This document shows, one piece after another, positions 33,213-45,000 of a stretch of DNA of 64,000 bases. This DNA comes from Asterias amurensis. Lineage: Eukaryota; Echinodermata; Asteroidea; Forcipulatida; Asteriidae. The translations under genes and the position numbers were made by a program. The DNA is taken from contig NC_092662.1 of the NCBI RefSeq assembly GCF_032118995.1, positions 806,001 through 870,000 on the forward strand. The letters run 5' to 3'. Positions within the stretch are counted from its first letter, which is position 1. Every line of letters begins with the position of its first letter. Under the pieces are notes generated by a model that searched no databases, had not been told where the DNA came from, and saw only the letters and a program-made list of their open reading frames with translations.

Positions 33213-33950
33213 TGGTTTCAAGAAATGTTTTGAAGCTTCAGGTACTTTTAAACTGACCGAAAAACATTCAGTTCATAAAACTCTCGCAATAAAGTACGTT
33301 TATTATGGTTAATTAATTTACACCTAGTATAAATGTACTATTTTGTTTGCAGGTACACAACTTTTCAGCTACTTTCCTGTTTTGGATTTCTCAGCTGTGC
33401 CATTGAAAAATGAAAAACAGTTCAAAGACTTGTTTTGCTTTAAGTTGCTTTGCACTTTTTGCACTTTTTGCTTCCACAAACTGCAGTTGCATGCCTGGAC
33501 ATTTTTCAACATAATTATTTTGGAATCGGGTTGACAACTCAACTAGGTTGCTTCAAATATTTAAATATTGTTGAAAGTGAAAATACATTAACAGTAAATG
33601 TGGGTTTTATACAAGATTTAAATTGGTGTTTTTGTTCGCATTGTAAATCTCTTATGATTCACATCAGGCAGAGGCATTTTGTGTTAAAAATAATTAACAA
33701 ATTCAAATATTAAATGTGATGCTGCTTTTCATGAATAAATAAACACTTGATAATTATTAGACATGTGCTGTTTTATTTACTAAGTGTATGAGGTTTGACC
33801 ATTTTTATTCAAGGTATCCAGCTTCAGAACAATAATTCTAGCAAAAACCTGTACAAGAAAAAAACACCTTTCTGAAACAATTTTTCTTTGTTTTATTTGT
33901 CACTGAGAGTAGTGAAAATATCATGGTGCCAGTTAAAATAACTAATTGTA
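33213..33950. other. Convergent intergenic flank, no gene seen
   Basis: 3' flank between PPP6C copy B and SURF6. AT-rich with AATAAA-like signals near 33735; no supported frame. Confidence 0.4.
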
Positions 33951-33954
33951 TCAG

Positions 33955-34127
33955 CAGGCCTAATACTTCATAGAGGCAATTTCCTCCGTTGCCCCTGGCC
34001 ATGCATTGCCTTGGTGCCCCTTTAAATGTTCCAATATATATGTACAATTTCCTGATAGATGTGCCCTACTGGAAGGAGAAAACACATCAGTCCCCTTGCC
34101 CTTTCAAAAACGAAGCATCAGACCTGC
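33955..34127. repeat. CAGGCCTGG-group element
   Basis: Starts CAGGCCTAATACTTCATAG and ends CATCAGACCTGC, with TTGCCCCTGGCCATGC and CTTGGTGCCCCTTT inside. Confidence 0.65.
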
Positions 34128-34321
34128 TTAAATTAATGTTGCTAGCATTGATGACTTTTCTAGATAGTCTTTGGAATACATGGATTTAACTAGTTGTGAA
34201 AAGTCTAACATCATTCCTCGAAATATTAACTGTTGAGATTAAAGCTGTTAAAACTTTCACCAGCCCTAAATATTTAAAAGATTAAACAAATATAAGTTCC
34301 TGATTTAAAGTCTTAATTCCT

Positions 34322-36507
34322 TTAAGAATAGTCCTTATCTTTGAGAAGCAGTTTACCCTTCTTTTGAAGTCGCTTAACTTTCTTGGCTGTGCGAGCATCC
34401 GTCCTGCCTCTGAGATTTGTCTTTCTCTTCTTCTGTCGATCGGCCTTCAATTGTGTTGTCTTCTCCTCTCTCTCTGTCCATTTCTTCTCACTATGCTTCT
34501 TCTTCTCCTTCTTCTTGCGTATGGATTTCTTAAGAAGCTCAGGATCGTCTCTAACTTTCTTACCCTCAGCTCTGTCCAATGCGGCTTTCCACTTATCCTG
34601 TTTGATCATCTCCTCGGCTTTATCGGGATTACTCTTCTTGACTTCTGCAATCTTCTGCTTCTTGGCTTGCACCTTCTTAAGAAGTCCTTCAAAGTCACGC
34701 CCACTCAGATTCTCCTCACCGCTTTTGCGTTTCTTCTTTTTTTTGGTCTTCTTAGATTTATTTTCCTCAAAGTCAAACTTACTGAAAGTTACTTTTAGTG
34801 GCTTACTCTGTTCTTGCTCTTGAGTATCCCCCTCATGTACCTCGTTCCCGTCCTGCTTTTCCCCGCCTCCATTTTGTGTCCTCTTTGCTTCCTTATCTTT
34901 CCTCTTCTCATCCCTAGTTGCTTTAATAGCATCATATCTTTCTTGTTTCTTCTTCTTCTTCTCATTTACTTCTTTCATCTTCCTGGAGGCTTTCTTGGAC
35001 ATAATGTTCCCTTCTAGTGATTTAGCCTGTCTTTTGTCACGTAGCTGTTGTATTTTCTCCTGCACCTTTTTTCTAAGGTCATCTAAGCTTGCGCTACTTT
35101 GAATTCTTTCTACACTGACTGGCTGAGCAGGTTTAAGTTGGGTCCATTCTTTGCCATCTGTTCAGCGAAAAGAAGGTAGAAGGAGAAAAGGGGAAACATG
35201 AAACAAAGAAATTTGCAGCAAAATTTGTGTCAATAATAGAACTGGGTTCCTATAAAGCACTTTACCACACCCCTGGGGTTATCAAAGCACACATTGTTGT
35301 TTCCAGAGGTAGGGAAACTGCTATGTTTTGGATTTTGGGACCCATTTATGCAGCAATAATTTACAAGGTGTCGTGAGTCATTTAGCAGCCACTGCCAGAA
35401 ACACTGGGTGAACCCCTACTCTTTGCGATAAATCGGTCCTTTTACTTGCATTACACAACACACAGGACCTACAACTCCAAGTCCCATCTAATTAATGAAG
35501 CAGTAATGGTCAAAAGTCTTGCTTAAGGACACATGTGTCAAGACCGGGACTCCAAAGGACACATGTGTCAAGACCGGGACTCCAACCCATGGTCAGCTGA
35601 TCAGAAACACCAAAGCTTGAGACAAGCACGCTCGAAAGCTTGACCACGACACGCCACATATTGTGTTGGTAATTTGCACAAATTACTTGGGTTTTAACTT
35701 ACCACTTTCTCCCATGCCTTCGAATCCTCCATCAACCTCCTCCATTTCGTCCCCACTGCTCTCCTCATCCTTAGCAGATACAATTTTCTTCTCCTCTTCC
35801 TCCTCCTCCATCTTCATCTTCTCCTTCTGTCTCTTTTCTCTCTCCTCTTGTTTCTTGACGAGTGCATCTTGGAGGTCAGTCACTGTCAGCTCCTGCTGGG
35901 CATCTGGGTCCATCCTCTGTTTCTTCCTGCTCGTTTTTGTCGTCTTTTCCTTCAGCTCTTGTCTTGGTGCTTCCTCTAAATTTATCAGGAAAACAAACAA
36001 AAAATTATTTAAAAACAGGCTTTTAATTTATTTACATGATCAGGCCTTTAAGTTCGCTCTTTAGGGGCACAGCAACCTCTGGTTCAGGGGAAATTGTGAA
36101 ATTGTTAGTTGTATTGGAACCTTACAGAAGGCATCACAGGAACCACTACAATTGCTGTGTTTTTTTTTTGAGGCATGCATGATTTTCTAAAGAATGAAAT
36201 TGATAAGTCTGGACAGTTATGTTGCGGGAAATAATGGCAGGTTTCAAAGTATCGCTGTAAAGTGTAAAGCAAAGACATGCAATATCACCATAAAATCAGA
36301 TATTTGTTACTTTGTAAAATGTTTGAGTTGTTGAAACCAACCTTTCATATTCTTAAAGAATTTCTCCCCTGCCTTCTTAGCTCCCTTCTCGAGGTAGTAC
36401 TTGGCTGGGATGAGGTTGACCATCCTCTTGAAGTATTCATTCTTCTCCTTCAGGCTCTTCCGGAGGGCGCTGTCATCCCCCATTGTGTCAATGTGGTTAT
36501 TTGTCAT
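34322..36507 (-). CDS. SURF6: Surfeit locus protein 6 (SURF6), nucleolar ribosome-biogenesis factor
   Basis: Nucleolar nucleic-acid-binding protein (yeast Rrp14 family) acting in ribosomal subunit assembly. Exons 36342-36507, 35703-35975 and 34322-35157 give 424 residues in one frame (human 361). The very basic, Lys/Glu-rich chain contains the family blocks LDDLRKKVQEKIQQLRDKR, VTFSKFDF, GRDFEGLLKKVQAKKQK, WKAALDRAEGKKVRDDPELL and a C-terminal KKVKRLQKKGK. An acidic tract (EEEEEEKK) and a Ser/Glu-rich patch in exon 2 are typical of nucleolar proteins. The start codon at 36507 opens an N-terminal block (EYFKRMVNLIPAKYY). Exon 2-3 intron holds a SINE. No other Surfeit-cluster gene was recognised beside it. 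Confidence 0.93.
35230..35657 (-). repeat. tRNA(Leu/Ser)-like SINE with small internal duplication
   Basis: GGGTGAACCCCTACTCTTTG, 'cttgcttaaggacacatgtg', 'accgggactccaacccatgg' and the end 'gaccacgacacgcc' are in the order seen at 10340-10557. A 30-bp piece (AAGGACACATGTGTCAAGAC...) is present twice in tandem at about 35525-35585. SURF6 intron 2. Confidence 0.65.
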
Positions 36508-38273
36508 CAGATTTCACAACGGTCCAAGAGGTAGTCCACTCCTTTGACAATCAAATGGTTGAATAACGTTCTTACGTATGTTTCTCTTGCTACTGCAAGT
36601 GTTCTTCCATGGGCTAAATCGTGAATTCTGAACACACAGTACAAGAAAGATAAATTACAGTTAATTTAATTTTATTTGTGCGCTGGTCAAATGATTGAAC
36701 TTTTTAATTTTACAACTATCTGTCAAGGAAATGTTTCTCCCAAAAGAAAAATGGCAGTTATTTATATATTGCACAGATTATTGGCACACAATGAAAAAAT
36801 GTGTAGCTTTTATATTTTGTTTTTACTTTTCCTTATTAGAAAATTAATTGTTGAAATTGAAGTTTTGGCTTAGCTAGAATTTTTTTCTTTTCATCATTTT
36901 TACATTAAAAAGAAAAGCTCATCCCCAAAATTCAATTGTTCTTCACTCGGTGACCCATTGCTCTAACACACTGTGCTTGTTATAGTACAATTTTTATGCA
37001 CATGGACGATCTTCCATGATGATCAACCCCCCCCCCCCCCAAACTCAGTGTCATTTGTGTCGGAAATACACGACAATCCCGTTAACATAACATCAACACT
37101 GCACATGTGATTAAAAAATCATAAGTTTCTACTAGACGGAAAATTCAGATCCCAAGAGTAAGTTGATTTGATATTAATCATAGTTAACTACAAAATAAAA
37201 TACCATTATGACTCTTACCCATTGAAAAGACCTGGAACACTAGCTCGCCACCTAAACCATTTATTTAGCAACCTTTTTAACTTGGCCACTTCAATTCAAC
37301 GGTGCGCTACCGAATTTATACACACGCACGAAATTGTTCAGTCCACGTGTTAGACTTAATCGTTGAGGGCGCGCTAATAAACAGCTGATATTATATTAAA
37401 GGGACTATGCACAGAAATTTGTTATAAATTGTCTCTAAATTCTAATTACGAAAAAGTGTGGACATTATTTCTTCAACGAGTATAAAATAAAGTTAAATTA
37501 ACCAATGCATTTCGTGTTGCTGCAAAGTGCATATTACATGCACTACTTTATTAGTCATCACTATGGACTATAATTTCACTTTTCAATAAACCTTTAGTAG
37601 TTTGATTTTTTTTTAATGAAACCAGCAGAATGATACAAATCAAATGCCAACAATTATTTTGTAAACAAATTAATTTATAGATAGGCCTATTTATTTCAAT
37701 TAATTTCTAACAAATCTCAATAACTAAGTTTGTTTTCTTTCTTCTAGAACCTCAACCCCTTCTTCTAAAAACTAAATTTATTGTTTTCAAAAAACAAATA
37801 GTTAGGTTACAACTCATTTAGTTCCAATAATAAAATTTTAAAAATCATATTTTGTTCTTTTTACAAGGAATTAAATTAAATAAATTTTAATCTTAAAACA
37901 AACCTGTAACCTTGTTAAATTAAAAAAAGATAAAACACAAGTCATCTGACACCGTAATGTGTTTATAATAAACCAACTGTTTTCTTTTTCCATCCTTTGG
38001 ATTAAATGTTTTTTTTTTTTCCACAAGATTCTTCTTTAAAATTCATTTTTTTATCAAATAAAAGAGACACAAGGGGGAACTGGCTGAGGTAGTTTGTTTT
38101 GTCAACAAATTTGCTTAAAACTCATTTAATTCAAATGATTAAACAACTTTTCTTTCTAAAAGAAATCAAATGTTAATAAAATGTTATTCTTTAATACAAA
38201 CCTAAAACCTTGTAAAATTAAAAGATAAACACTAGTCATCTCCCTTCGCTATTTTTATATATGATAAATTGAC
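36508..38273. other. Intergenic between SURF6 and OGG1, no gene seen
   Basis: Strongly AT-rich with a C-run near 37027-37041. The part just right of 36507 should hold the SURF6 promoter and 5' UTR. No frame is supported. Confidence 0.45.
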
Positions 38274-40648
38274 TTATTTCTTTGTCTTTTTCTGTCCTTT
38301 GAATTGTTTGCCAACCTCTGCATCACCTGATTCGCGTTTCCTGTTTTTCTTCTTGTCCTTGAAAGAATGAAAAAGATTAAAAGGATGTGAGAAGCATTTA
38401 ATTAATACTTAATGTTAAGTAAATCAATTTATCATATTTGTAATCGCAAATTGGTGTTCTATATTTCTGAAAAATATTGACCAAATAATTCTGTTGATAA
38501 ATCAATGTCTTACTGGTGAGTTTGGCAGCTGTCCTGTCAGTTGAAACTTCTTCAAATCAGCACTAAAGAGAACCTAGAAAGTAAAAAGTTATAGATTTTA
38601 AATGAAATATTTCTGAAATGTTTGTGTTTTCAGGCAAATATCCAAAGCGGAATGAAATGTAAACACTTTTTTCCAGGGGGTTAGGGAGAGGCAGTTTGGT
38701 TTTATTGTGACTTTTTCCTAGTACTTTCTTGTTCTTACAAGCTTTATTGAAATCAGTCACGTGAATGAAGAACATGGCCTGTAGAAGCCATTGACCTATA
38801 TTAGCTATCCCATCTCCTTTTTAATTGATTTCTTATACTTACAGAATGAGCCCATCCAGCGTATTCCCCGAACAGAGCCCTGAAGAACTCTCCAACTTCC
38901 TTATACACCTTGTCAGTCAGGGACTTGGTCTTGTGAAGAGTTGGGATGTAGTCTCTACATGCAATCTGCCATACATGTGTATCTACTGGGATGGCGTTAG
39001 GTTTATCCATTGACATCAAACACACACAGTCAGCAACCTGAGAAAATATTTATTTAAAGGTAAGACAAAATTCATTAACACGAACAAATAAAATGCAGAC
39101 AATCTAGCTAAGCAAACTGTGAGGCAGTGGACCATTTGCAACAGTGTAAACATTATGGAATTTTTGCTGTGACCACCATAAGCCCTTCTATTTCTTCCTC
39201 CATGGTATCACAGACACCTTTCGTCTCCTTTCGTACAAATTAAAGGTGTCTGTGATTAGGGCTACATTTTAGCTGTGTGACCCTGCTTCTGCTAAGCATG
39301 TCTTTTATGTGTGCTGAGCAAGTTTTTGTGCTTACAGGCTTAATGAAATGGACCATTAAGCTCCGCCTCATTGCGTACTGACCAATCACAACCCCCGATT
39401 GTACAACCAAAAGTCTGACACTATAAAGTCCGACATGCGTGTGTGTATGCTTGGCGCGTGCGACAGAGTTTTGCAGAATGGCATTGGAGAGGCTCATGTG
39501 TTTTTGCTCACACGTGCGCCGTGGGCGGAGCCTTATGGATTGTTGTATTGTTATTCAATCCACATCCCTTGATTTGATGATCTACAACAAATTAGTTAAT
39601 CCACAAAATGAGTTGCTACCTTTGCTCCCACACCAGGTAGTTTCACCAACTCTGCATGCGCCTCCTCATACTCCAACTCTCTTATGCTCTCCAACCATCC
39701 CTTCGGCTGTTTCTCAATAAATTTAGCAGTCTGACTGATGAACTTTGCTCTGTACCCAAATCCTTTATCTCTTAACACTTGCTCCACACCATCCTGTGCT
39801 AAGGCCTCAGCCGTTGGGAAGGTGAACCATGTCGTACCATCCAAGACTGCAAGTTCCTTCCCGTAGAATGAGCAAAGTTTATCCACCATGCCTGTGATTC
39901 GAGAGATGTTATTGTTTGATGAGCAAATGAAGGAGAAGACATTCTCTGTTGGGTCTTGGCGAAGTACTCTTACACCGGGGAAGTTTGGAGCAACCTTGGT
40001 GTTGAAATTGCTGTCTGCAGCTTTCCATTTCTTGTAGAGTTTCTCAAGATTTACGCTGAGCTGGAAGTAATCTTTCAGGATAGTTGAGTAGTCGTCTCCA
40101 AGGGTTAGAGTTGTATCTTTTTTCTCTTCCTTGATGAATTGAACTACTTTTGTGTCCCCATCTTCCACTTTTCTTGTCTCCTTTTTAGCAGGCTGTTTTA
40201 GCTTAGAACCCTTCTTTGGTGGAGGAAATTCCTGTTTGATGGGCACACTGTTGTCTGGTTCTATTGCATCTGAAGGATGGACTTGATAAAGAATCTCATC
40301 ATCAGTTTGTTTTAAGGTCCAAACTCTACCAGCCAAGACACTCCTCCAAATACCTGGTTGAATTTCCTTCCATCTGAAAAAAAGAAAAGGATGGATGATA
40401 AAGATGCACTTAATATAGTAGCTTTAGCAGATTATGCCAATCATTAAATGTGAATGGCTGTACATGTTAATTATTAATATCTAAGATAAAGAATAAATAC
40501 ATACAAATCAGCAGGATAAATAAATAAAAGTAAAAAATGAAACATGAAAATTAATCCTAAATTACCTGAAACTTTGACCACAAGCTAATGTTATATCCAG
40601 TCGCAGTTCTGATATTTTGCAAGGCAGAGACCGCCAAGTACTTGCCAT
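38274..40648 (-). CDS. OGG1: 8-oxoguanine DNA glycosylase (OGG1), complete
   Basis: Bifunctional glycosylase/AP lyase that removes 8-oxoG in base excision repair. Exons 40566-40648, 39620-40373, 38843-39037, 38514-38573 and 38274-38357 give 391 residues (human 345). Recognised: SELRLDITLACGQSFRW; VFSFICSSNNNISRITGMV; the helix-hairpin-helix LPGVGAKVADC with catalytic Lys279 (human Lys249); PVDTH with catalytic Asp298 (human Asp268); GWAHSVLFSADL. The constant +30 offset against human fits an extra charged linker inserted near residues 50-110 (PPPKKGSKLKQPAKK onwards). The C-terminus is Lys-rich (KKKNRKRES and GQKKTKK), likely nuclear targeting. No mitochondrial presequence is evident at this start. 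Confidence 0.96.
39207..39256. repeat. Short inverted repeat in OGG1 intron
   Basis: ATCACAGACACCTTT and AAAGGTGTCTGTGAT form 15-bp perfect arms around a 20-bp loop. Confidence 0.85.
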
Positions 40649-42044
40649 ATTTATCTAGAATTTGTGCTATAAAATGATAAAATTACGACTACGAAACAAG
40701 TGTTGAATGCAGACAAACGTAAACACATTCCACACACCAACAAGTGCACACTGCTGCAGCTTTTTTATGTGACCTTTTAGTGAACTGTGACCCAAGACAT
40801 GAATTATTCATTATTGTAGTTATCCTTGTATTAATTTTGAAACGCCACTCGATCCCTCGTTATGTTATAACGAAAATGGCGTAGTGCGCGGGGACGAGAT
40901 TGTTTCATTTGGTAAACAACTATTCAGAAAGGTTGTCGTCGTGGCTACACACAGTACACGGTCAATGAATATGGCGGCTCTCTAAATTGCACAAACCCAT
41001 CGTACAAAATCGTGCTATAATCGGATCTACTGGACAGGAAATTAAGAGTTCTTTGTGTAAGTATGTCTCTTGTAAATGTAGTGTTATATGAAGTTATAAT
41101 AGCAATAGTTTGATGTACATGAGATATATTTTAGGGTGTTTTGTAAGCTCTTTTTGGCCGTGTTCGTGCCCGGTCGGCCGACCCGACCGTGCGGCACGCA
41201 GTTGGCGGGGCGGGGGACGGAGGCACCGTTCGTCCCCCCGCTCTCTGCATGCAAATTGAGACCGCTGCGCTGAGTGGGCGGATTCGTGGCAGTTGTGGCC
41301 ATGGTTTGCCATCTGCCTCAGCTGCGTAGGAAAAGTTTCCGTATGGCGCCACCACTTTTTCATTCGAAATAAAATAATATAGTATCTAATTTACCTGATT
41401 GATATATCCCTTTTTGTAAAAATGAGTGAAAAAGTGGTGGCGCCATACGGAAAGTTATCCGCTGCGTATACCAATTAGGCCTACCCTGCCTCTATTGACC
41501 GCTGTACCTGGAACCTGTTTAAATTAAATTTATATTATTAGTGGCCGTAAATGTTCAGTCAGTCACTGTCAGTGCAGTTGTTATAATGAGCTGTTCTTTT
41601 TCTCAATGACTTTTGTTTTGAACTTAATTTAATTAGTTCTAGGTATTAAGCCTAACTAAGTGAGTTACGTTTTTCCCTTAAAGTTATCTTTCTTTTAAAA
41701 AAAATTGTACATGAATAATTCAAAACCAAATCAAATGGTTGTTAAACCTTATAAAACACATCGTTCACTCATCCCTGAGAAAGTTTAACATGTTAAAACC
41801 ATAATGTACTCGGTCAAGTTGTTGTGTGTTTGGTCCCATATTTTGTCATCAGGTCATTTTATTTTAGGTCGAATGAAAGCAAATCCCATAATCCTACAAA
41901 TCTGTCTACTTTTCCAGATAAAGGTAATGCAGCCAAGGGAAACATGCCATAAACAAAGTTGTCAGCATTGTGAAAGAGGAACAGTGCAACTCTTCTCACA
42001 CAAGAACAAGAGTCTTTTCTCCTGGAAATAGATAAATTCACTGA
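40649..42044. promoter_or_regulatory. Divergent upstream region of OGG1 and the LRRIQ3-like gene
   Basis: A CpG-containing stretch (about 41150-41290, unusually GC-rich for the window) and a GTAAGT donor at 41057 followed by an acceptor ending at 41917 suggest a non-coding first exon for the right-hand gene. The 132-bp MITE at 41329-41460 lies in that inferred intron. Transcription starts are unknown. Confidence 0.4.
41329..41460. repeat. 132-bp MITE with TTTCCGTATGGCGCCAC inverted ends
   Basis: Almost base-for-base the same as 13395-13526; the only clear difference is GTGGTGG for GTGTTGG near the right arm. Reading frames on the minus strand across the GC-rich sequence beside it are not supported. 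Confidence 0.92.
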
Positions 42045-45000
42045 GTGAAGATGTTTACTATCCACCATCAGCCCCAGCTCGCCCTATGGCTCAGGGAGAG
42101 AGAAAAACCCCAGAGGTTGCGGTCCATCATGGAGAAAGAACGAAAGAGTGAATTCCTAAGACACGCAGAAGAAAAAGGATACCTGACGTCTCCTGATAAA
42201 GATTACTTGTTGAAGAGGGGGAGTGGCAAGACCAAGAAAGATAAATCATTGAAGAAGACACAGTCAGTGTTGGACATTCATCTTGTTAAACTCTCCAGTG
42301 TTCATCTCATCAACATAGGACAGATTCAGTTGCTCACAAGGCTCAAGATTTGTATCCTCCCTGGGAATTACATCACTAGCTTTGTTGCTCTTGCCAACTG
42401 CCCGGAGCTGGTGAAACTTGATCTTCATAGCAATCAGATCTCAACCCTGCCAGGGCCGGAGTTCTGGAGATGTCTGCCAAATCTGAGGGTTGTACATTTG
42501 CATAATAACAGTATTGGGAAGTTGGATTGTTTGCAGCATATGGGGGAGGCGGAGAACCTTCATGTTTTAACGCTGTATGACACGCCAATCAGTTTGAAGA
42601 AAACTTATCGACATCATGTTGTCAACAGGTAGGCATAAATTGTGATTTTATTTCATCTGTGAAATCACACAGATTCATACAATTGTAGGACTTAACTTCC
42701 TCATAAAAAAATCTCACTCTTTCTAAAGAACTTTCTTTTTGCCCTATTTCCCTCCACTGCAGGAGAAAACGTCTGCACCAATTCTCAATCTCTTCCTGAG
42801 ATGTCTATCTAAGTTATGTCCCTATCCTATGTTCCTAGTTCATCTCTCCATCTTCATTTTTGTCTCCTGCTTTTCCTTGTTTGGCTTCTTCATGCCACTC
42901 TTTTGTTTGCCGCGTGCTTCTGTTTTGTGTGTGTGTTATAACCTTGTATAAAACAACTTTAGTGAGTGAAAAAGAGTGAAACATTACATTTTTATTTTGC
43001 CCAACAGCATCTGGTCCTTGAAGGCTCTTGATTATCACGTTATCTCAGATGAGGAGATCATTGAGGATGCATCTTTCGGGAGTCACTTTTCTACGATGAA
43101 TCCAGCCTTCCACTATAACCCTGTGCCTCATTCCAAAAAGGTATGTATGCCAATATACAAATTTATGAAAGTTTAGAAATTTGATGTTGGATTTATCTTT
43201 TAAATTATGAAGAACAATGTCAGCTTGAACAAAATACTCGGCATCAGAGTTGATTTATTGTGCCAGGCCTTGATTTATGCTCATTGGATTTCCCCTTTCT
43301 TTATTTCTTGATGGTAAATGAATACGTACTGTAAGGAATTTGTGATGACAGCATGTTGTTAATCTCTCTTTTGAATAGAATAGTGGTTCAGAGGGAACTG
43401 GTAGCCATGTAAATAATCTTTGTACACTTCATTGAACACACCGTAGAAACTTTTACCATGGCTGAAATATTATAAAAACATCTGGCCTGGGAAAAATACA
43501 TACATGTAGATTTGTTTACGTTTTGTTTTTGTGATGATTTTTTTTCTTTCTTTCCAGCCCCCACCTTCTTCTTTCTCGACCTCCCCTTCTAATAACTCTG
43601 CTAACTAATCTTTGGTTTTATCTTCATTACAGGACAGCACATTTGAGGATGAGATGGCTTTAGTGTTACACGTCTTGAAGGAGGTTTCCAGCATCCAATC
43701 TCATCACTCACCAGTTCTTATCATCCAGAAGAGCATTAGAGGCTTCCTTGCAAGGAGACATCACAAGTTGCTCTTTGACACCAAAATATGGTATGTAGAA
43801 ACCACAATAGATTAACAAGATGCAGCTTTTCAAAGTCTACATTTCTTTAACCACTTTCAAGAAGTCTTTCTTTTAATTAATGTAGGATTGGAAGTTGGAG
43901 AGGGACAAGGTTTAGAAAGAAGATGGTGGGGTTTGGAAAGAATTTAATAAAAATGGCCCATCACCGACAAGGAAACAAGTTTTTATTTTTCTCTTTAAGA
44001 TGTTTCATAATGATTGAATGACTAAAATTTACTATGTTTTGAAAAAAACAATTTTTATGATCATCATTGCAGTGAGTATGAGCCTGCTCTTGTAGAACTA
44101 TTGTCTATCTACATTTGTTCTGTAGTAAATGGTAAATTTGACTTTTTTCCAATATTCCCAATTTGCAGGGCTTCTGTCTGCATACAGCGATTTTGGCGAA
44201 GCTTCAAGGGGCTTGAATGGAAGCCCCTCCCTACACCTGCCACGCCCACAAAACCCCAAATTGAGCCTGCCACTATCATCCAAGAAGTTCCGGTAGTCTC
44301 TAAAAGGCTATCACCAGAACCACCTAATGCCCCTTCTATCACTGATGGCTCTACTATCACCCGAATTGACTACGACATGTATCTAGCAAACAGGCGACCT
44401 GGTTCAAAGACTCCTAGTATTGTGTCTTCAGTTGTGCCTGATAAGAAACAGTTGAATCTGGAGGAGACACGAATGACTGGCTACTCTGATGACAAGGTAG
44501 GTTGAACATGTTCTTGTCATACTTTTCTTTTGTTTTAAATTGTGGTAATTGTCAAAGACCAGTCTTCTCACTTGGTGTATCTCAACATAATCATGCATAA
44601 AATAAAAAACCTGTGAAAATTTGAGCTGAATTGGTCATCGAAGTTGCGAGATAATAATGAATGGGAAAAACACCCATGTCACACGAAGTTGTTTGCTTCC
44701 AGATGCTTGATTTTGAGACCTCAAAAACTAATTCTGAGGTCTTAAAGTCAAAATCGTTGTAAATTACTCCTTTCTCGAAAACTATATTACTTCAGAGGGA
44801 GCCGTTTCTCCCAGTGTTTTATACTATCAACAGCTCTCCACTACTCGTTATCAAGTAAGGTTTTATGCTAATAGTTATGTTAAGTAATTACTAATAGTGT
44901 CGACTGCCTTTAATAGATTTGAAATGAGAAATCTTTTCCTTTAAAGTGAACTAGTCAACAAATCAATCCACAAGAAAACTCAAAAGAAAAGTTAAATTTG

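Noticed and set aside
34364-34823. Open frames of 144 and 146 codons on the plus strand, Leu/Ser/Phe-rich and membrane-like
   Set aside because: They are antisense shadows of the Lys/Glu-rich SURF6 exon.
35663-36064. 133-codon Ser-rich plus-strand frame
   Set aside because: Antisense to SURF6 exon 2; composition is the complement of its Glu/Lys codons.
41084-41363. GC-rich minus-strand frames of 72-89 codons
   Set aside because: They overlap in several frames, have no splice or domain support and run into a MITE; GC content is better explained by a promoter-like CpG stretch.
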